DNA of 64,000 nucleotides from Flaccisagitta enflata (Eukaryota; Chaetognatha; Sagittoidea; Aphragmophora): NCBI GenBank assembly GCA_965153355.1, contig OZ231127.1, positions 76,446,001 to 76,510,000 of the forward strand, read 5' to 3'. Shown piece by piece: positions 16,232 to 28,437 of this stretch (position 1 is its first letter; each line of letters starts with the position of its first letter). The notes under the pieces were generated by a model. It saw only the letters and a program-made list of their open reading frames with translations, ran no database searches and was not told where the DNA came from. The position numbers and the translations under genes were made by a program.

Positions 16232-16329
16232 AGACGAAGGGGAAAAAAAAGATCTCCCGACAAAGTACCTGCGTCATTTCGCTTTTTCCTTTAGTGACTT
16301 CAAGGATGGAAGAGGTTCACGACTTCGCG

Positions 16330-16330
16330 A

Positions 16331-16405
<75 letters not shown>
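16330..16405. repeat. (GAAA)n with flanking direct repeat
   Basis: About 19 units. The next 16412-16470 and 16524-16585 share AGTCAATGTGAATG and AAGAGATAGAT, a direct repeat about 112 bp apart. Confidence 0.93.
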
Positions 16406-16710
16406 CGATAGTTAAGTCAATGTGAATGATCGTGATTCCCGATATCAAGAGATAGATATAATATAAAGAATTTGAAGCGACAGAAGGAAAGAAAGAAAAA
16501 GTAAGTTGAGGAAAGAAAAACGAAGTCAATGTGAATGGTCGTGATACCCGATAGCAAGAGATAGATAGATTATAAGGAATTTAAGCGATAGCTTGGAAAA
16601 AGTCTTTAAATTTGCACGAGTGACATGGAATTGGATTAACATTATATTGTAGACAAATAGTTTAGTGTATTGATTGTTATAAGACTTCATTTTAGATAAT
16701 AGATAAATAC

Positions 16711-16818
16711 TGTCGCTTTATTATCATGTCGCTTTGGTGCCGGTATCGCTTTATTCACCATCGCGTCATACCCCGTCGCGTCATACTCCGTCGCCCAAAA
16801 TGAATCGCTTTAATTTCA
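16711..16818 (-). repeat. Dispersed repeat G, copy 2
   Basis: On the minus strand: ATTAAAGCGATTCATTTTGG, GCGACGGAGTATGACGCGAC, then AAAGCGATACCGGCACC and AAAGCGACA. It is collinear with 13486-13593. Confidence 0.75.
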
Positions 16819-16886
16819 TGTAACGGTTCATTTTGGGTGAGCAGGGGCTTAAATTAGCAGCGGGACTGCGGAGCCCCAAAGGGGTA

Positions 16887-17220
16887 AATAAGAGAGATAC
16901 ACCACCCAGTAGGCGACCAATGTCTGGTGGAACATCCCTCTCAACAATCTGAAACGTCAGATGGACTTAAAAATGTTGAAAAAATCGCCCTCATCCAGCA
17001 TCTTTCTCATCTATGTGAATTATCGAAATTCCCATTAAAATTGCTGCATTTTTAGGGCTTTTCGCCACAAAAGTTTTAATTCCTGATCACTTTAAACAAT
17101 ACCAAGTGTTTTTTATGTGATTGCTGATATGGAATGTAACAGGTGATTGATTAATAAAACAAAACTCAAAATTGCTGCAAGTTGCTGCAAGTTACAGCAT
17201 GTTGCTGCAGGCAACATGGT
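16887..17220 (+). repeat. Dispersed repeat F, copy 1
   Basis: CCCAGTAGGCGACCAA, GAAAAAATCGCCCTCA and ATTGCTGCAAGTTGCTGCAA blocks. The first two recur inverted at 21385-21244 and the GCTGCA-rich part recurs in 20480-21180. Confidence 0.65.
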
Positions 17221-17230
17221 AATTTAAGCC

Positions 17231-17430
17231 AAACAAGGGTGGATACACGGCCACCCAAGTCATGTGCGGGAGGGCAGGGGCCGTAATTGAAGTCACTTGA
17301 TCATTTGGGCAGGAGCAGTGAGGCCAGAGACCGCAAAAAACAAAAAAAGTAAAGGGTGACAGACCAACAAGTGGACCAACAGACGGACCTACGGACCAAC
17401 AAAGCGGGGTGTAGTCGCGTAGCACGTGAC
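17231..17430 (+). mobile_element. Hairpin-ended (CCGT)n element, subfamily B
   Basis: Begins AAACAAGGGTGGATACACGG, contains GGGCAGGGGCC and TGGGCAGGAGCAGTGAGGCC, a degraded (GGAC)n run, and ends GTCGCGTAGCACGTGAC. A partial second copy lies at about 17545-17612 (ends GTAGCATGCGAC). Confidence 0.78.
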
Positions 17431-17879
17431 AAAAAATGTTGCAAATCTGAGAACACATTGATAGGCAATTGAGTCTTTAGTTTTAAACTAGCAACTCTAT
17501 CAGGAGCTTTGCCCAACAACGCTGAAAAAGCTAATGGTATCAGACCAGCCAGCAGACCAACCAACCAACATAGCGGGTTATTGAGTTGTGGTGTAGCATG
17601 CGACTACAAATTGCGTATGTTCAAAAATATACATCACCGTTTTCTATCATGTTCATTCAGTGGTGAATATAGTTCCATGACCTTTGATTTATTCCCCCCC
17701 ACCTTTGATTTTCTTCCCTGACACTCATCCTGTTGCATCATCAAATCTCTGACTTTCTATGATAAAGCAATAAAACTATGTTTAAAAATTAAATAGTGTT
17801 AAATTGTGTTTTACTAATCAGGTTTTTTGACTTGTGACCGCCAAAATTTCCCAAAATTTTCTTTCATTCTCTTTTGGCA

Positions 17880-18790
17880 GTCCGTCGGTTGGTTTGTCAG
17901 TTGGTCCCCTTTTTGAGCAGCAGCCCCAAAGGGGTTGATGACCAAAGCTTTCACACATATGGGGATTTTTTCCCCTTTTTGGGCAGTGGCCCCGAAGGGG
18001 CCGAAGTCCTGTAGAACACAGGGGGACTTTTGTTCTTCCGTTTGTTCGTTTGTTCATTTGTTCGTTTGTTCCTCCCCCCCATCAGGCCCCTCAGGCCTCA
18101 AATCTGGCCTCTGAGACCTCAGATTTGGCCTCTCAGGCCTCAAATCCAACTTCTCAGGCCTCAAACCTGGCCTCTCAGGTCTCAAATTAGGCTTTTCTGG
18201 CTTCAAATTTAAATTCTCAGGCCTCAAACCTGGCCTCAAACCTGGCCTCTCAGGCCTCAAGTCAGCTATCTGAGCCTCAATTTATTTCTCTCAGGCTTCA
18301 TTTTAGTCCTCATCCAGCTCTATTAAACTTCAAGTTAGCCCTCTCAAGCTTCCGATTGGCATTATAAGGCCTTACATCAGCCCTCTTAGACCTCAGTTTA
18401 GGCTCTTGAAGGCCTTCAGTCTGCCCTCTATAGCATCTCATTCACTTCTTCAGGCAGGACGAACGAAAGTCCCCCTGTGTTCTACAGGACTTTGTCCCCT
18501 TCGGGGCCGCTGCCCTGCTCCCCCTCACTCCAATTCACAATCACTCAAAGGAGGGCAACGGGTATCACTGACCACATATTGCCCTTGGGCGACCTGTTCT
18601 TCATTGTACCAGACGTACCACCCCTCGAGGCTGAGATATGGGCCTGGAGACTTGGGGGAGGGGGGTGCGGAGGAGAAGAATAAGGAAAAAATTCCCCATA
18701 TGTGTGGAAGCATAGGTTATCAATGCCTTTGGAGCCGCTGCAAACCGACCAATGAATGGACAGACAGTGGTGTATACCGTTGCGTAGCAC
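17880..18790. mobile_element. Subfamily E inverted pair around a minisatellite
   Basis: Left arm 17981-18036 (GGCAGTGGCCCCGAAGGGGC, then AAGTCCTGTAGAACACAGGG) is repeated inverted at 18460-18514. An outer pair (CAGCCCCAAAGGGGTTGATG at about 17919 and its diverged complement at about 18718-18747, with CATATGGGG/CCCCATATG) encloses it. The core, 18075-18440, is a degenerate repeat of about 21 bp (CTCAGGCCTCAAACCTGGC). Frames here follow the repeats. Confidence 0.65.
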
Positions 18791-18935
18791 ATGACTAAAA
18801 CCCATCATACTGAGAACAAGCCTCTCATCTTATTATGTTTTTTTGTCAAATCCCCTGGTATTCATCCCTCTGCACCTTTTTATCTACAGATGGAACCAAT
18901 GACAGACTCACTTAACTGATAAAAGAGTTGCATAG

Positions 18936-19242
18936 CCTGCATCTAAAAATGGCACTGACTTAAATTTTTAGGTCGGATGTTCCTACTCAAGAACAAGCCC
19001 AATTGGGCGCTAAACACTTATGACTTATATCAAGAGACACATGGACGAACAGACATATCAAATGACAGAGTAGAAATGAGGCTCTCAAACCATGTTTGTT
19101 GATCCTTTTATCTAGTGTAGGATCTCACTGTGGCTAAAGAAAGCCAAGAAGTAGTTTTTACACAGGTGAAACGGACAGATGGAAGGCACCGACAAAACGG
19201 ATCTCCTATTGAGATGCATTCCTGAAGGACGCATCTAAAAAG
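18936..19242 (+). mobile_element. Subfamily C elements, one fragment and one nearly full copy
   Basis: GCCTGCATCTAAAAATGGC is a near end (18939 on); then GAACAAGCCCAATTGGGCGC begins a copy whose near end is GAGATGCATTCCTGAAGGAC followed by GCATCTAAAAAG at 19243. The second hairpin is the palindrome GCCCAATTGGGC. Confidence 0.65.
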
Positions 19243-19403
19243 ATACCAGTAATGGCGGCTGTCGCCGTGAGGAAAAAAGTCGTAAGCATTGATCACTTTT
19301 CACCAATTTTTTGTTTTCAGTCACTGCAAATCTTTTTATTTGTTAGATCAAATTAGGAACAATTGTATGTATTGATGGCACTGAAAATCAGAGAAAAATA
19401 TGA

Positions 19404-19806
19404 CTGAGTCAAATGAGCTAGATGAGCTAAAATGCTCAAAATCATTTAAGCAGACATCCAGCTATGCTCACTGACATGCTTTCTTGTATTTGCATGCTCA
19501 CATCAAAACATTTATTCATTTATCCCATTAAAAAAAAGACAGAAAAAAAAAAAGATTGAGCTAATTGAGCTAAATGAGCTAGAATACTCAAAAACACCCT
19601 CACAGATGAGCAGCTCTGCTCACTGACATGCTTTCTTGTATTTGCATGCTCAAACATGTATCAAAACATTTATTCATTTATCGCCTTTTAAATCAGAAAA
19701 ACAGACTGAGCTAAATGAGCTAAATGAGCTAAAATGCTCAAACACCTTAACAGATGAGCAGTTATGCTCATAGACATGTTTTCTTGCATTTGCATGCTCA
19801 AACAAA
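19404..19806. repeat. Tandem repeat of about 150 bp, about 2.7 units
   Basis: Each unit has GAGCTAAATGAGCTAAAATG, a GATGAGCAG-like block and GACATGCTTTCTTGTATTTG at 19473, 19625 and (diverged) 19773. No frame spans the array. Confidence 0.8.
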
Positions 19807-20142
19807 CTTAAATACACTCCGTTATTGATCCTACTGAATATCATAAAAAATCAAAAAAAATTCAATTTGAATTTTTCGTAAATAAATCTTTAAAAATTCA
19901 TAACGCGAAAAATATTTGCCTTAGAACATTCTGCTTGGCGCCAAATGAAAGAGAATTATCAAATTTACTTACCCTATAAATTTCATCGGAGGCCACAATC
20001 AGCCGGATGAGATGCTCAACTTCCGCATAAGAAAATGAAAACCCCGTTTCTCTCGAATATGTCAAAAAGTCGAAGACTGACTTCGACTTTTTTCCCGATA
20101 ATCCTGATTGTAGCAACTTACAAAGTTATTCAAATCTATTTT

Positions 20143-20266
20143 CAGTCGCGTGCTACGCGACTCTACACCCCACTTTGTTAGTCAGTAGGTTGGTCAGTCA
20201 GTTGGTCAGTCAGTTAGTCGGTTTTGACTGACCTCAAATGTTGCCCCTGCCCACCCACAAGTTAAT
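20143..20266 (-). mobile_element. Subfamily B element, truncated at the far end
   Basis: Perfect GTCGCGTGCTACGCGAC hairpin and GGTCAGTCAGTT repeat run, ending near GCCCCTGCCCACCCACAAGT. The CCGTGTATCC end is missing. Confidence 0.75.
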
Positions 20267-20479
20267 GGGGAAGCGTTCTTGTTACATTGATTACAATTTC
20301 AGTTGAAGGCATTTTCTATTGATTGTCGGTCCGTCAATTGCCTGCCATTCCATTATAATTGCCCAGGAATGTGTGAGTATCTGGGGAGGGGGGGGGGAAG
20401 TATATGCCCCTGTACTAATGTATGTTTGCTGCACAGGTTATGAAATAAAATGTCTCAAAGAGCTTGCCTTATGCTTCCC

Positions 20480-21385
20480 TGCGTCAATCTGTAGCAAGGG
20501 AAAAATATCCAATGCAGCTAACTTGCTGTAGCTTGCAGCAGCTTGCAGCAAAAGAAAATGTTTTCCAGCAGACAATCAACAGGTTAAAACTGACTTTAAT
20601 AAGATTTTTGACCAAATTTTCAAAAGCGATGAGAGCTGGAATGGTAAAATATCACAAGGATCTTGCTTGCTTGCTGCAACTTACTGCGGCTTTCTGCACA
20701 CTTACTGCAGCTTGCTGCAGCTTGTTACAAGGGTGAAATATACCCAGTAGAAATATGTTATAAAGCTCTAACTGAGATCATTCAATACATCACGTCCACT
20801 ATATTGTGGTCTCGATCCTCTTTTTGATCAAATTTTCAAAATCTTTAGGACAATTAGGACATTGCTGTAAACCAGAGAAGCTTCAGCAACTTATTGCTGC
20901 AGTAAGGGCTATGAAAAAGGTAAAATTTCCTGAGCAAGCATCAATTCACAAAATCAGAGCTGCAATCACTGAAATCATTACCTTTAGATTAAGTTCTGCA
21001 TTGCATTTTTCATCAAATTCTCAGACGACGGGAACTTGCTGTAATCAATCACCCAAAGTGCAGCAATTTGCAGCAACCGCTGTATTCTTGCATGTTTCAC
21101 TGTCTTCTGCACACAGCTACACCAAAGAGCATTACCAACTATCATTTATTGTTACAACCGCAGCATTTATCATGTAACATGAGACTCAGAGGATCTAAGA
21201 GACATGACAAACTTGAGTTTCAGCCAAAAATTCTTAGGTCCTGTATAGATGACAAACATAGTGGGTGAGGGCGATTTTTTCAGCAACTTTGGGCACAGGA
21301 AATGATGCAGATCGTTCAGGATGTTACTCCACCAGAGTTTGGTCGCCTACTGGGAAAGAAATTGGTTATCTCCCTTCCCTACTTA
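20480..21385 (-). repeat. Dispersed repeat F, copy 2, with GCTGCA-rich interior
   Basis: The minus strand starts near 21360 with CCCAGTAGGCGACCAA, then GAAAAAATCGCCCTCACCCA, then several TTGCTGCA and CTTGCAGCAG blocks down to about 20530. Short frames on the plus strand across it are repeat-derived. Confidence 0.55.
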
Positions 21386-22472
21386 AATGCTTACATAATG
21401 CTATCTCGGCAATTTTCGCGTCATCTGAAAATTAGCGCTGTAACCGGACACTTAGCAAGCAAACAGAATTATGTTACCAACCAAAAATGCATGACTTGAC
21501 TTAGGCGTGCTTTGGCATCAGATAACAAAATTTTGCCACTAGACAGTCAGTTTCTACTTTTTAGTTGTCCTTTTTTTAATGCCTCAAATTGGGTTCAGGC
21601 TCCTTTCGGCAACGGTCTCTATCTCAATCTTGCATGGCAGGAATTGTCTCTTTGCCGCGAAAGGTTGCCAGACAGCCACTTCTAGACATAAGTCTGGGCC
21701 GCCCTTCAGATACGTTTCCAAAGACGAATTTAATTCCATCATTACTTCAACGTGTTAGATATTTTTTTGAATAAATACAAATTTGTTGCAATTCGGTTGC
21801 TTACCAATTGGTGGAAAATTGAGTTTAATGTTAAAGATCCCTTTGATATAATTGAAAATGAAATCACTAAATTTCTTCTTTTAACGTACGGAGCAGAAAT
21901 GATTAAAGTGAAAAATTCTAATATGTAAGACAGTTTTACCCTGGATTTAAATAAGCATGCCGCAATTAAACACTACGACAATATGCAAACGGACTTGTCC
22001 TAAGGCTTAGCCAACACAAACACACACGCATGCACTGTTTGTTCATGGCTTCAACTATTTCGGATGAAATAAACAAAAAAATCATTATCTTAATAACTCG
22101 TTAGGTGTAGGCTCCTTAATGAGCTCTCGAGATGAACATCCTTTGAATGCTTCAATGCCTGATATAAGTATCAAAACGTGAATAATCGGAATTGGTTTGT
22201 GCATCGGATGTTTTTCTGTGTGAGTGGGTGCTTGTATGTTTGAAAATGTTCCATCTGTCTGAAAATCACAAATCGGAAATTTCTTCGCTTCCCCTTTGAT
22301 TCGGATTTCGCCACCTTCCCTACTTCGACATTTCTCTTCAACCCTGAGTTTCCATACCATAAAACGTAGATCTGCGAGACTATTTGGCTTGGGGATTCCA
22401 TGCAGGCAGCCCACGTGTATTTTGCCACCTTTGACAGTCGAATTTTCATTTTCTCTGGGTTTGCTCTTATTA

Positions 22473-22477
<5 letters not shown>
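21386..22477. other. No gene seen; repeat H inverted copy
   Basis: 21663-21708 is the second copy of repeat H. The minus frame over 22085-22537 has no ATG-based unique domain and runs into the (GA)n. Confidence 0.55.
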
Positions 22478-23040
<563 letters not shown>

Positions 23041-23429
23041 CCTCTTGAAATTGTCACCCGAGGCCATGATGGACTGCAATAATGCGGCGTTGACACTCAA
23101 AAGAGTCAAAAGAGTCTCAAACTCGAAACCGCATTTGGCCACATTTGGCAGAGAAAGGGAACCAAATTCTCGGTAGTTTTGTTCGAAATGCGATATCCTT
23201 TTTTTGGTGCGAAAGTTGCGCGTTTAATCATGACTTTGGTCTAAGCAAAAATGGCAAAGAAGGATGTTCCGTCTGCAAATATGCAAGGTGAGGTAGACAG
23301 ACTCATTTGGAACTGATGATGAAGACAATAACAGGTGCGCGGAGGCGGGAAAAGGAAAGTAAGAAAAGTTAGTGGTCTACCTTGGGCTGTGTCTTTGTCT
23401 TTTCTTTTGTCTCTTTTTTACGTGCGTCT

Positions 23430-23430
<1 letters not shown>

Positions 23431-23480
<50 letters not shown>

Positions 23481-23830
23481 CGTGTCACTGTTGGGAGAAT
23501 CTTGTTTTTTTCTTGGTGAAGCAAAGGGTTAACATTTGAGGGGTCAAAGGTTAGAAGATCAACTCAAAAGATAAGGAAAAAGAACAAGAACCAAATTCGA
23601 AGACGATCAGGAATAGAATCAAGGAGAATTACAAAATGGCCATTGGGCAAGGAACAGAAAGGGAGGGAGAAATGTGTCATTTAAGGTGGAGAAGAAAAAA
23701 GTAAAAGAAAGGGAAGAACAGGAAGAAGAAGAAGAAGAAGAAGAAGAAGAAGAAGAAGAAGAAGAAGAAGAAGAAGAAGAAGAAGAAGAAGAAGAAGAAG
23801 AAGAAGAAGAAGAAGAAGAAGAAGAAGAAG
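23431..23830. repeat. (CT)n and (GAA)n
   Basis: (CT)n 23431-23475 and (GAA)36 at 23722-23830. Confidence 0.96.
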
Positions 23831-24031
23831 GAAATGAAGAGCAAGAAGACAAGGAAGTGGTAGAAAATTTGCGTACGGATACGTCGGATAGCTGAAAATA
23901 GTTCAAACGAGTTTCGTTAAGTCACTGCATCATCTTCTATCAAATCGTGTTTGATACAGTAAAATTTGGATGGTGGGTCTCTTACTTATTGAAAGAGCAA
24001 AGGAAAACTGCGAGTTGATGTGAGCACCAAA

Positions 24032-24121
24032 ATGGATGCCACTGCACTTCGCAAGATCGGCGTGGGTATTGGTGCTGTAGGTGTGATGGGTGATGGTTCA
24101 CTACCCAAGTGGAGGCACGGC
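24032..24121 (+). other. Possible first coding exon (uncertain)
   Basis: ACCAAAATGG is a good start context. Thirty codons (Met-Asp-Ala-Thr-Ala-Leu-Arg-Lys, then Gly/Val-rich) reach a GGC/GTGAGT donor in phase 0. GGCGTGAGTGTTGG near the end resembles GGCGTGGGTATTGG inside it, so it may be a duplicated repeat. Confidence 0.18.
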
Positions 24122-24321
24122 GTGAGTGTTGGTTACTTTTCAATTTCATTGTTTGTTTCTTTGGTGTTCCATCGGCTTTGGATCATCGAAAAAAGACATT
24201 AGAAGAGTCGATGATTGGATTTGTATCGGTTTTCCAACTCTTTCCTTTTTACTGATCTTTTTTCTTCCGAATCATTTCGTCTTCGTTTCCTTTACCATCC
24301 ACAGTGATCCGAATTTGATAA

Positions 24322-24568
<247 letters not shown>

Positions 24569-25199
24569 GTAGGAATACAGACCGCGACTGTTTCTTTGGA
24601 GGAAGGGCAACGGGCTTGAAGTCCCTTTTTACTGGATTTTGCGACCTTGGCGCCGAAACTCGACCTTTATCACGGAATGATTAACGGCATCCAACTCAGA
24701 GGAACAACTTTCTATCTCTCGGTCTTACTTTGTACCTCACCCATTACTCACTGACCCTTCCTGCTTTTTCCCTACTCTACAATCGAAGGCCTCCACTTCA
24801 CATACCAAAACCACCCGCATCATCTCCCTCGCTTTTCAATCCTATCAACCCCGGCTGCTTTCCCTTACTTTATTCTTTTCTTATTCAAACCTACTGTGGT
24901 AAGGTCTCTCACCACTCCGCCCAAATAAACCCCTCCTCCACGCTCCCTCACTTCCTTGCCCTTTCCCCAATCTTCACTCTAATCCTTACTCCCTCTCTTA
25001 CACTTGCTCTTTCACTAGCCCTTAGTGAGAGGGTACTTCCCCCTCCCCCCTCTTACTCTTACCCTATCCCCCTCTCTTACTCTTACCCTATCCCCCTGTC
25101 TCACATCACCTTCGTTGCTGCGTGTTTTGATTAACGACACCGTTTGCGCCAACCAGTTTTATTTCCTTGTTATTACTCTTAGACATTCCCCTTGTATCT

Positions 25200-25235
25200 C
25201 GCTCTCTCTCTCTCTCTCGCTCTTGCTCTTTCTCT

Positions 25236-25314
<79 letters not shown>
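25200..25314. repeat. (CT)n
   Basis: Nearly perfect from 25244. Upstream 25051-25100 is a 24-bp duplication, CTCTTACTCTTACCCTATCC. Confidence 0.96.
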
Positions 25315-25316
<2 letters not shown>

Positions 25317-26073
25317 TTGCCGTGCTTCTCTCGAAAGGTCATCCGGCAGGAAAATTATTTTGTGCCATTTCTAGGTTTAGTATTTGTTTGATGCCACCCT
25401 TTGCCAACCGATGGCGTCCTTGGCGCTTTAAGCCCACCACGATAGCGTCCTGAGCGCTTTCACTGTCTAAATTGCTCGCGGCCTACCAACAGCGTTCTGT
25501 ATACTCCGTCCCACGCGCACCCGATGCTGTCTAGGTGAACCATTCAAGCATAATTGTTATTACTTGATGTTCATCTTTATATTTCGCCAAAGAAACAAAT
25601 GTGTTCATTGTAGAAAATATTGCGACAGCCTATTGTTGAGGTTTTTGCTTTAGCATGAGATTTACGTGCTGAGACCAATGCTCTTTCAAGGGTGATACCG
25701 TTGGTACAAATTTTCACTTTCTCGCTATTGCTGTAAACTCCCCTGCTGTTGCAGAGCTTCAGAGTATCCACAATCTCCGGTTGTTGATTCACGTCGCCGT
25801 ATCTACTCCTCACTCTCTTTCCCTTGAGGAGGAAAACAAAATAGGAAGGAAAGATGAAGGAACGTTGGGGGGAAAAGGAAAGGAAGCATTTTTTTTTCCT
25901 TTTCACTTTTCTTTTTCCGTATTCCGGCCTTGGAAGAAAAAGAGGGAAGGAAGTATTTTCCTTTCTTCGCATTCCGGGTCTTTTTTCAAGGCAATATTTT
26001 CCACCACTTATTTTTCCGATTTTGATTTCTGCTTTTGCTTTCATTCTTCCGCGTGACGATTTCCGATGGAAGC

Positions 26074-26393
26074 AAAATCCAAGTGGGCCGGAGCTGACGA
26101 AATAGGATGCACAGCAGGCTGGAGCTGATGAAATTGGATGCACAGTGGGCCATGACTGACAAAATTGGATGCACAGTGGACCTAAGCTGACGAAATTGGC
26201 CGCGCAGTGGGCCGAGGCTGACAAAACTGGCTGCACAGTGAGCCAAAGCAGACAAAAGTGGATGCACAGTGGGCCAAAGAAAACGCAATTGGATGCACAG
26301 TGGGCAAAAGCTGACAAAATTGGATGCACAGTAGGCCAAAGCTGACATGATTGGACGTACAGTAGGGGGAAACTGACGCAATCGGAATCACAG
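26074..26393. repeat. 31-bp minisatellite, about ten units
   Basis: Units start GGATGCACAGTGGGCCAAAG at 26105, 26136, 26167, 26198, 26229, 26260, 26291, 26322 and 26353, with a partial unit at each side. The minus strand of this array and its flank stays open for 290 codons (26449-25577). 31 is not a multiple of three, so each unit is read in a new frame; I see no family resemblance. Confidence 0.9.
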
Positions 26394-26793
26394 AGCACCA
26401 GACAGACTGAATCAGGTGGTGAGAGGAAGTTGAAACCACTGAACCTCACGACTCACTGAAAAAAAAACCTTATATTTCCTCTCTACTGGAGGTCTTTTGT
26501 TCAAAAGGCAAAAATAGTAATTACGCGCTGTATGCATCGTATGGACGGACGGACAAACCATCATGAATAGGAATAATCACGATAAATGGACAAGGATTGT
26601 GTTGAAGTCGAGTCGGTGACGAATAAAACAGAGGCTGACTGAGTCTCCTTCCAGCAAAAAGCTCCATTAAAACACATTAAAAAGAATTAACGCTTCAAAT
26701 ATTTCTTAGATTCTTAGAATTGCACTTTTCGTTTTCAATATCGACTGTGCATGTGTGCATGTGCAAAAAAGATAATTGAACACGCAGACATGC

Positions 26794-26795
<2 letters not shown>

Positions 26796-26890
<95 letters not shown>

Positions 26891-26928
26891 CGTGCGTGCT
26901 GTGCGTGCGTGCGTGCGTGCGTGTGAGA
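26796..26928. repeat. (GT)n ending in (GCGT)n
   Basis: About 45 GT units then GCGTGCGTGCGT, alternating purine-pyrimidine throughout. Confidence 0.97.
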
Positions 26929-27177
26929 TTTACGGACCAACCGACTTATGAATCGACCAAAAGACGAACTGAAAAAAAATTACTGTGTTCACTTAAAACA
27001 ACAGAAATCCTTGGACTACCTCACCGTTTTCACCTCCATCACTATTGTTCCACTTAGACCTGGTAATCATGTCACCCGCGCGTAACAATCAAAGCAACTA
27101 AAATCTAGGAGAGAGCTGAAACCGACGTCATTTGAATCAGAATCGACCCCGAATTAACTGAATTCCGCCAATTAGAA

Positions 27178-27183
27178 TTTATT
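27178..27183 (-). promoter_or_regulatory. Possible poly(A) signal for the peptide gene
   Basis: TTTATT on the plus strand is AATAAA on the minus strand, about 435 bp after the stop codon. It is the first canonical hexamer I noticed downstream. Single hexamers are weak evidence. Confidence 0.3.
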
Positions 27184-27617
27184 TGACCGTGAAATGAGGC
27201 AACAGATGAACTTCTAGAATTTCTTAATCAGTCACGCCATTTGACAACTAGAGACATTTAGACTTCTGGAGACATTTGAATTCTGGAGACAATTAGACTT
27301 CTTGAGGAAACGAAAGGAAACGCCCGAATCCATTGGACGACCGGCGGAAGTTGCTCTCCAACTAGGGATGCAGAAAATTGATCATTAACGCAGAAATTGT
27401 GACCAATCATTTGTCAGGCTCATCGAATTGTTCAAGGGAAATATGATTCAAGGGAAATATGACTCAATTCAAACAAATATATGACACTCTCACCTTGGTT
27501 CTGATAAAAAACTTCTAGAAGAAGCCCAAAAATTTCCGTCACCCCACTTATCACTTACCACTCACTTATCACAATCATTGTCCAAGTCGAAGTCAAAGTC
27601 ATTACCTCTAGACATCT

Positions 27618-27939
27618 CTAGTAACAAGTCTTCAAATTACATCTCAATCCCGGGCAGCAAAAAGTGTCATCTTGGCAATATTCTCCTCTGTCCGCGCATC
27701 TGATCGGCACGCTTCTTTGATCTGCGACGCTTCCCGGGTCAGCAACGCTTCCTTCATCTGTTACGCTTCCCGGGTCAGCAACGCCCCCTTCATCTGTTAC
27801 GCTTCCTTGATCTGCGACACTTCCTACATTAGCAACGCTGCCTGTATCTGTTACGCTTCCTCTGTCGTTTACGGTTTCAGCCTCCGACAAACGCCTCTCG
27901 TGCGTCATATCATTTTCTTTCTCAATCCCTCTCGTCGTT
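27618..27939 (-). CDS. Exon 2 of the cystine-knot peptide gene (propeptide and mature region)
   Basis: The frame is closed upstream by TAA at 27956-27954 and has no ATG near its start, as expected of an internal or terminal exon. The acceptor AG is at 27941-27940. The exon starts Thr-Thr-Arg-Gly and includes Glu-Arg-Arg, a possible dibasic site. It continues through the hexapeptide repeat and ends in the six-cysteine module, Tyr and TAG. No frameshift or internal stop is seen. Confidence 0.75.
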
Positions 27940-28347
27940 CTGAGTGGCAAAAGTTACAAGTAAGGCACGCTGAGGTAATTTGATAAGTATGGGCTCATGT
28001 ATTAATAACGCATAAGTACGCAATGGTCAAATTGGAACACGCTATTCAACAGGGCTAAGGTGGAAGGTGGTGGTTATGGGTGGATAGAGTTGAGATAGGC
28101 TTAGGAGCTTGATAGGTGGTCATTTAGGGCCAGTGTGAGGGTGAAAGGTGGTGGTTATGGGTTGATAGAGTTGAGATAGGCCTAGGATCAGGATAGGTGG
28201 TCATTTAGGGCCAGTCTGCACAGGTTCGGCTATACCCGCTTCCCAAAATAAAGGTGACCACCAGGAAAAAAGTTGTGCATTCATTTATATGCCAAGCATG
28301 TGACCAAACAACTACACATACAGACACACGCGCGAGCGCGAACACGA

Positions 28348-28437
<90 letters not shown>

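Noticed and set aside
27940-27980. Alternative acceptor ATTACCTCAG about 30 bp upstream of the chosen one
   Set aside because: Joining there puts TAA (27956-27954) in frame, so the CACTCAG site is preferred.
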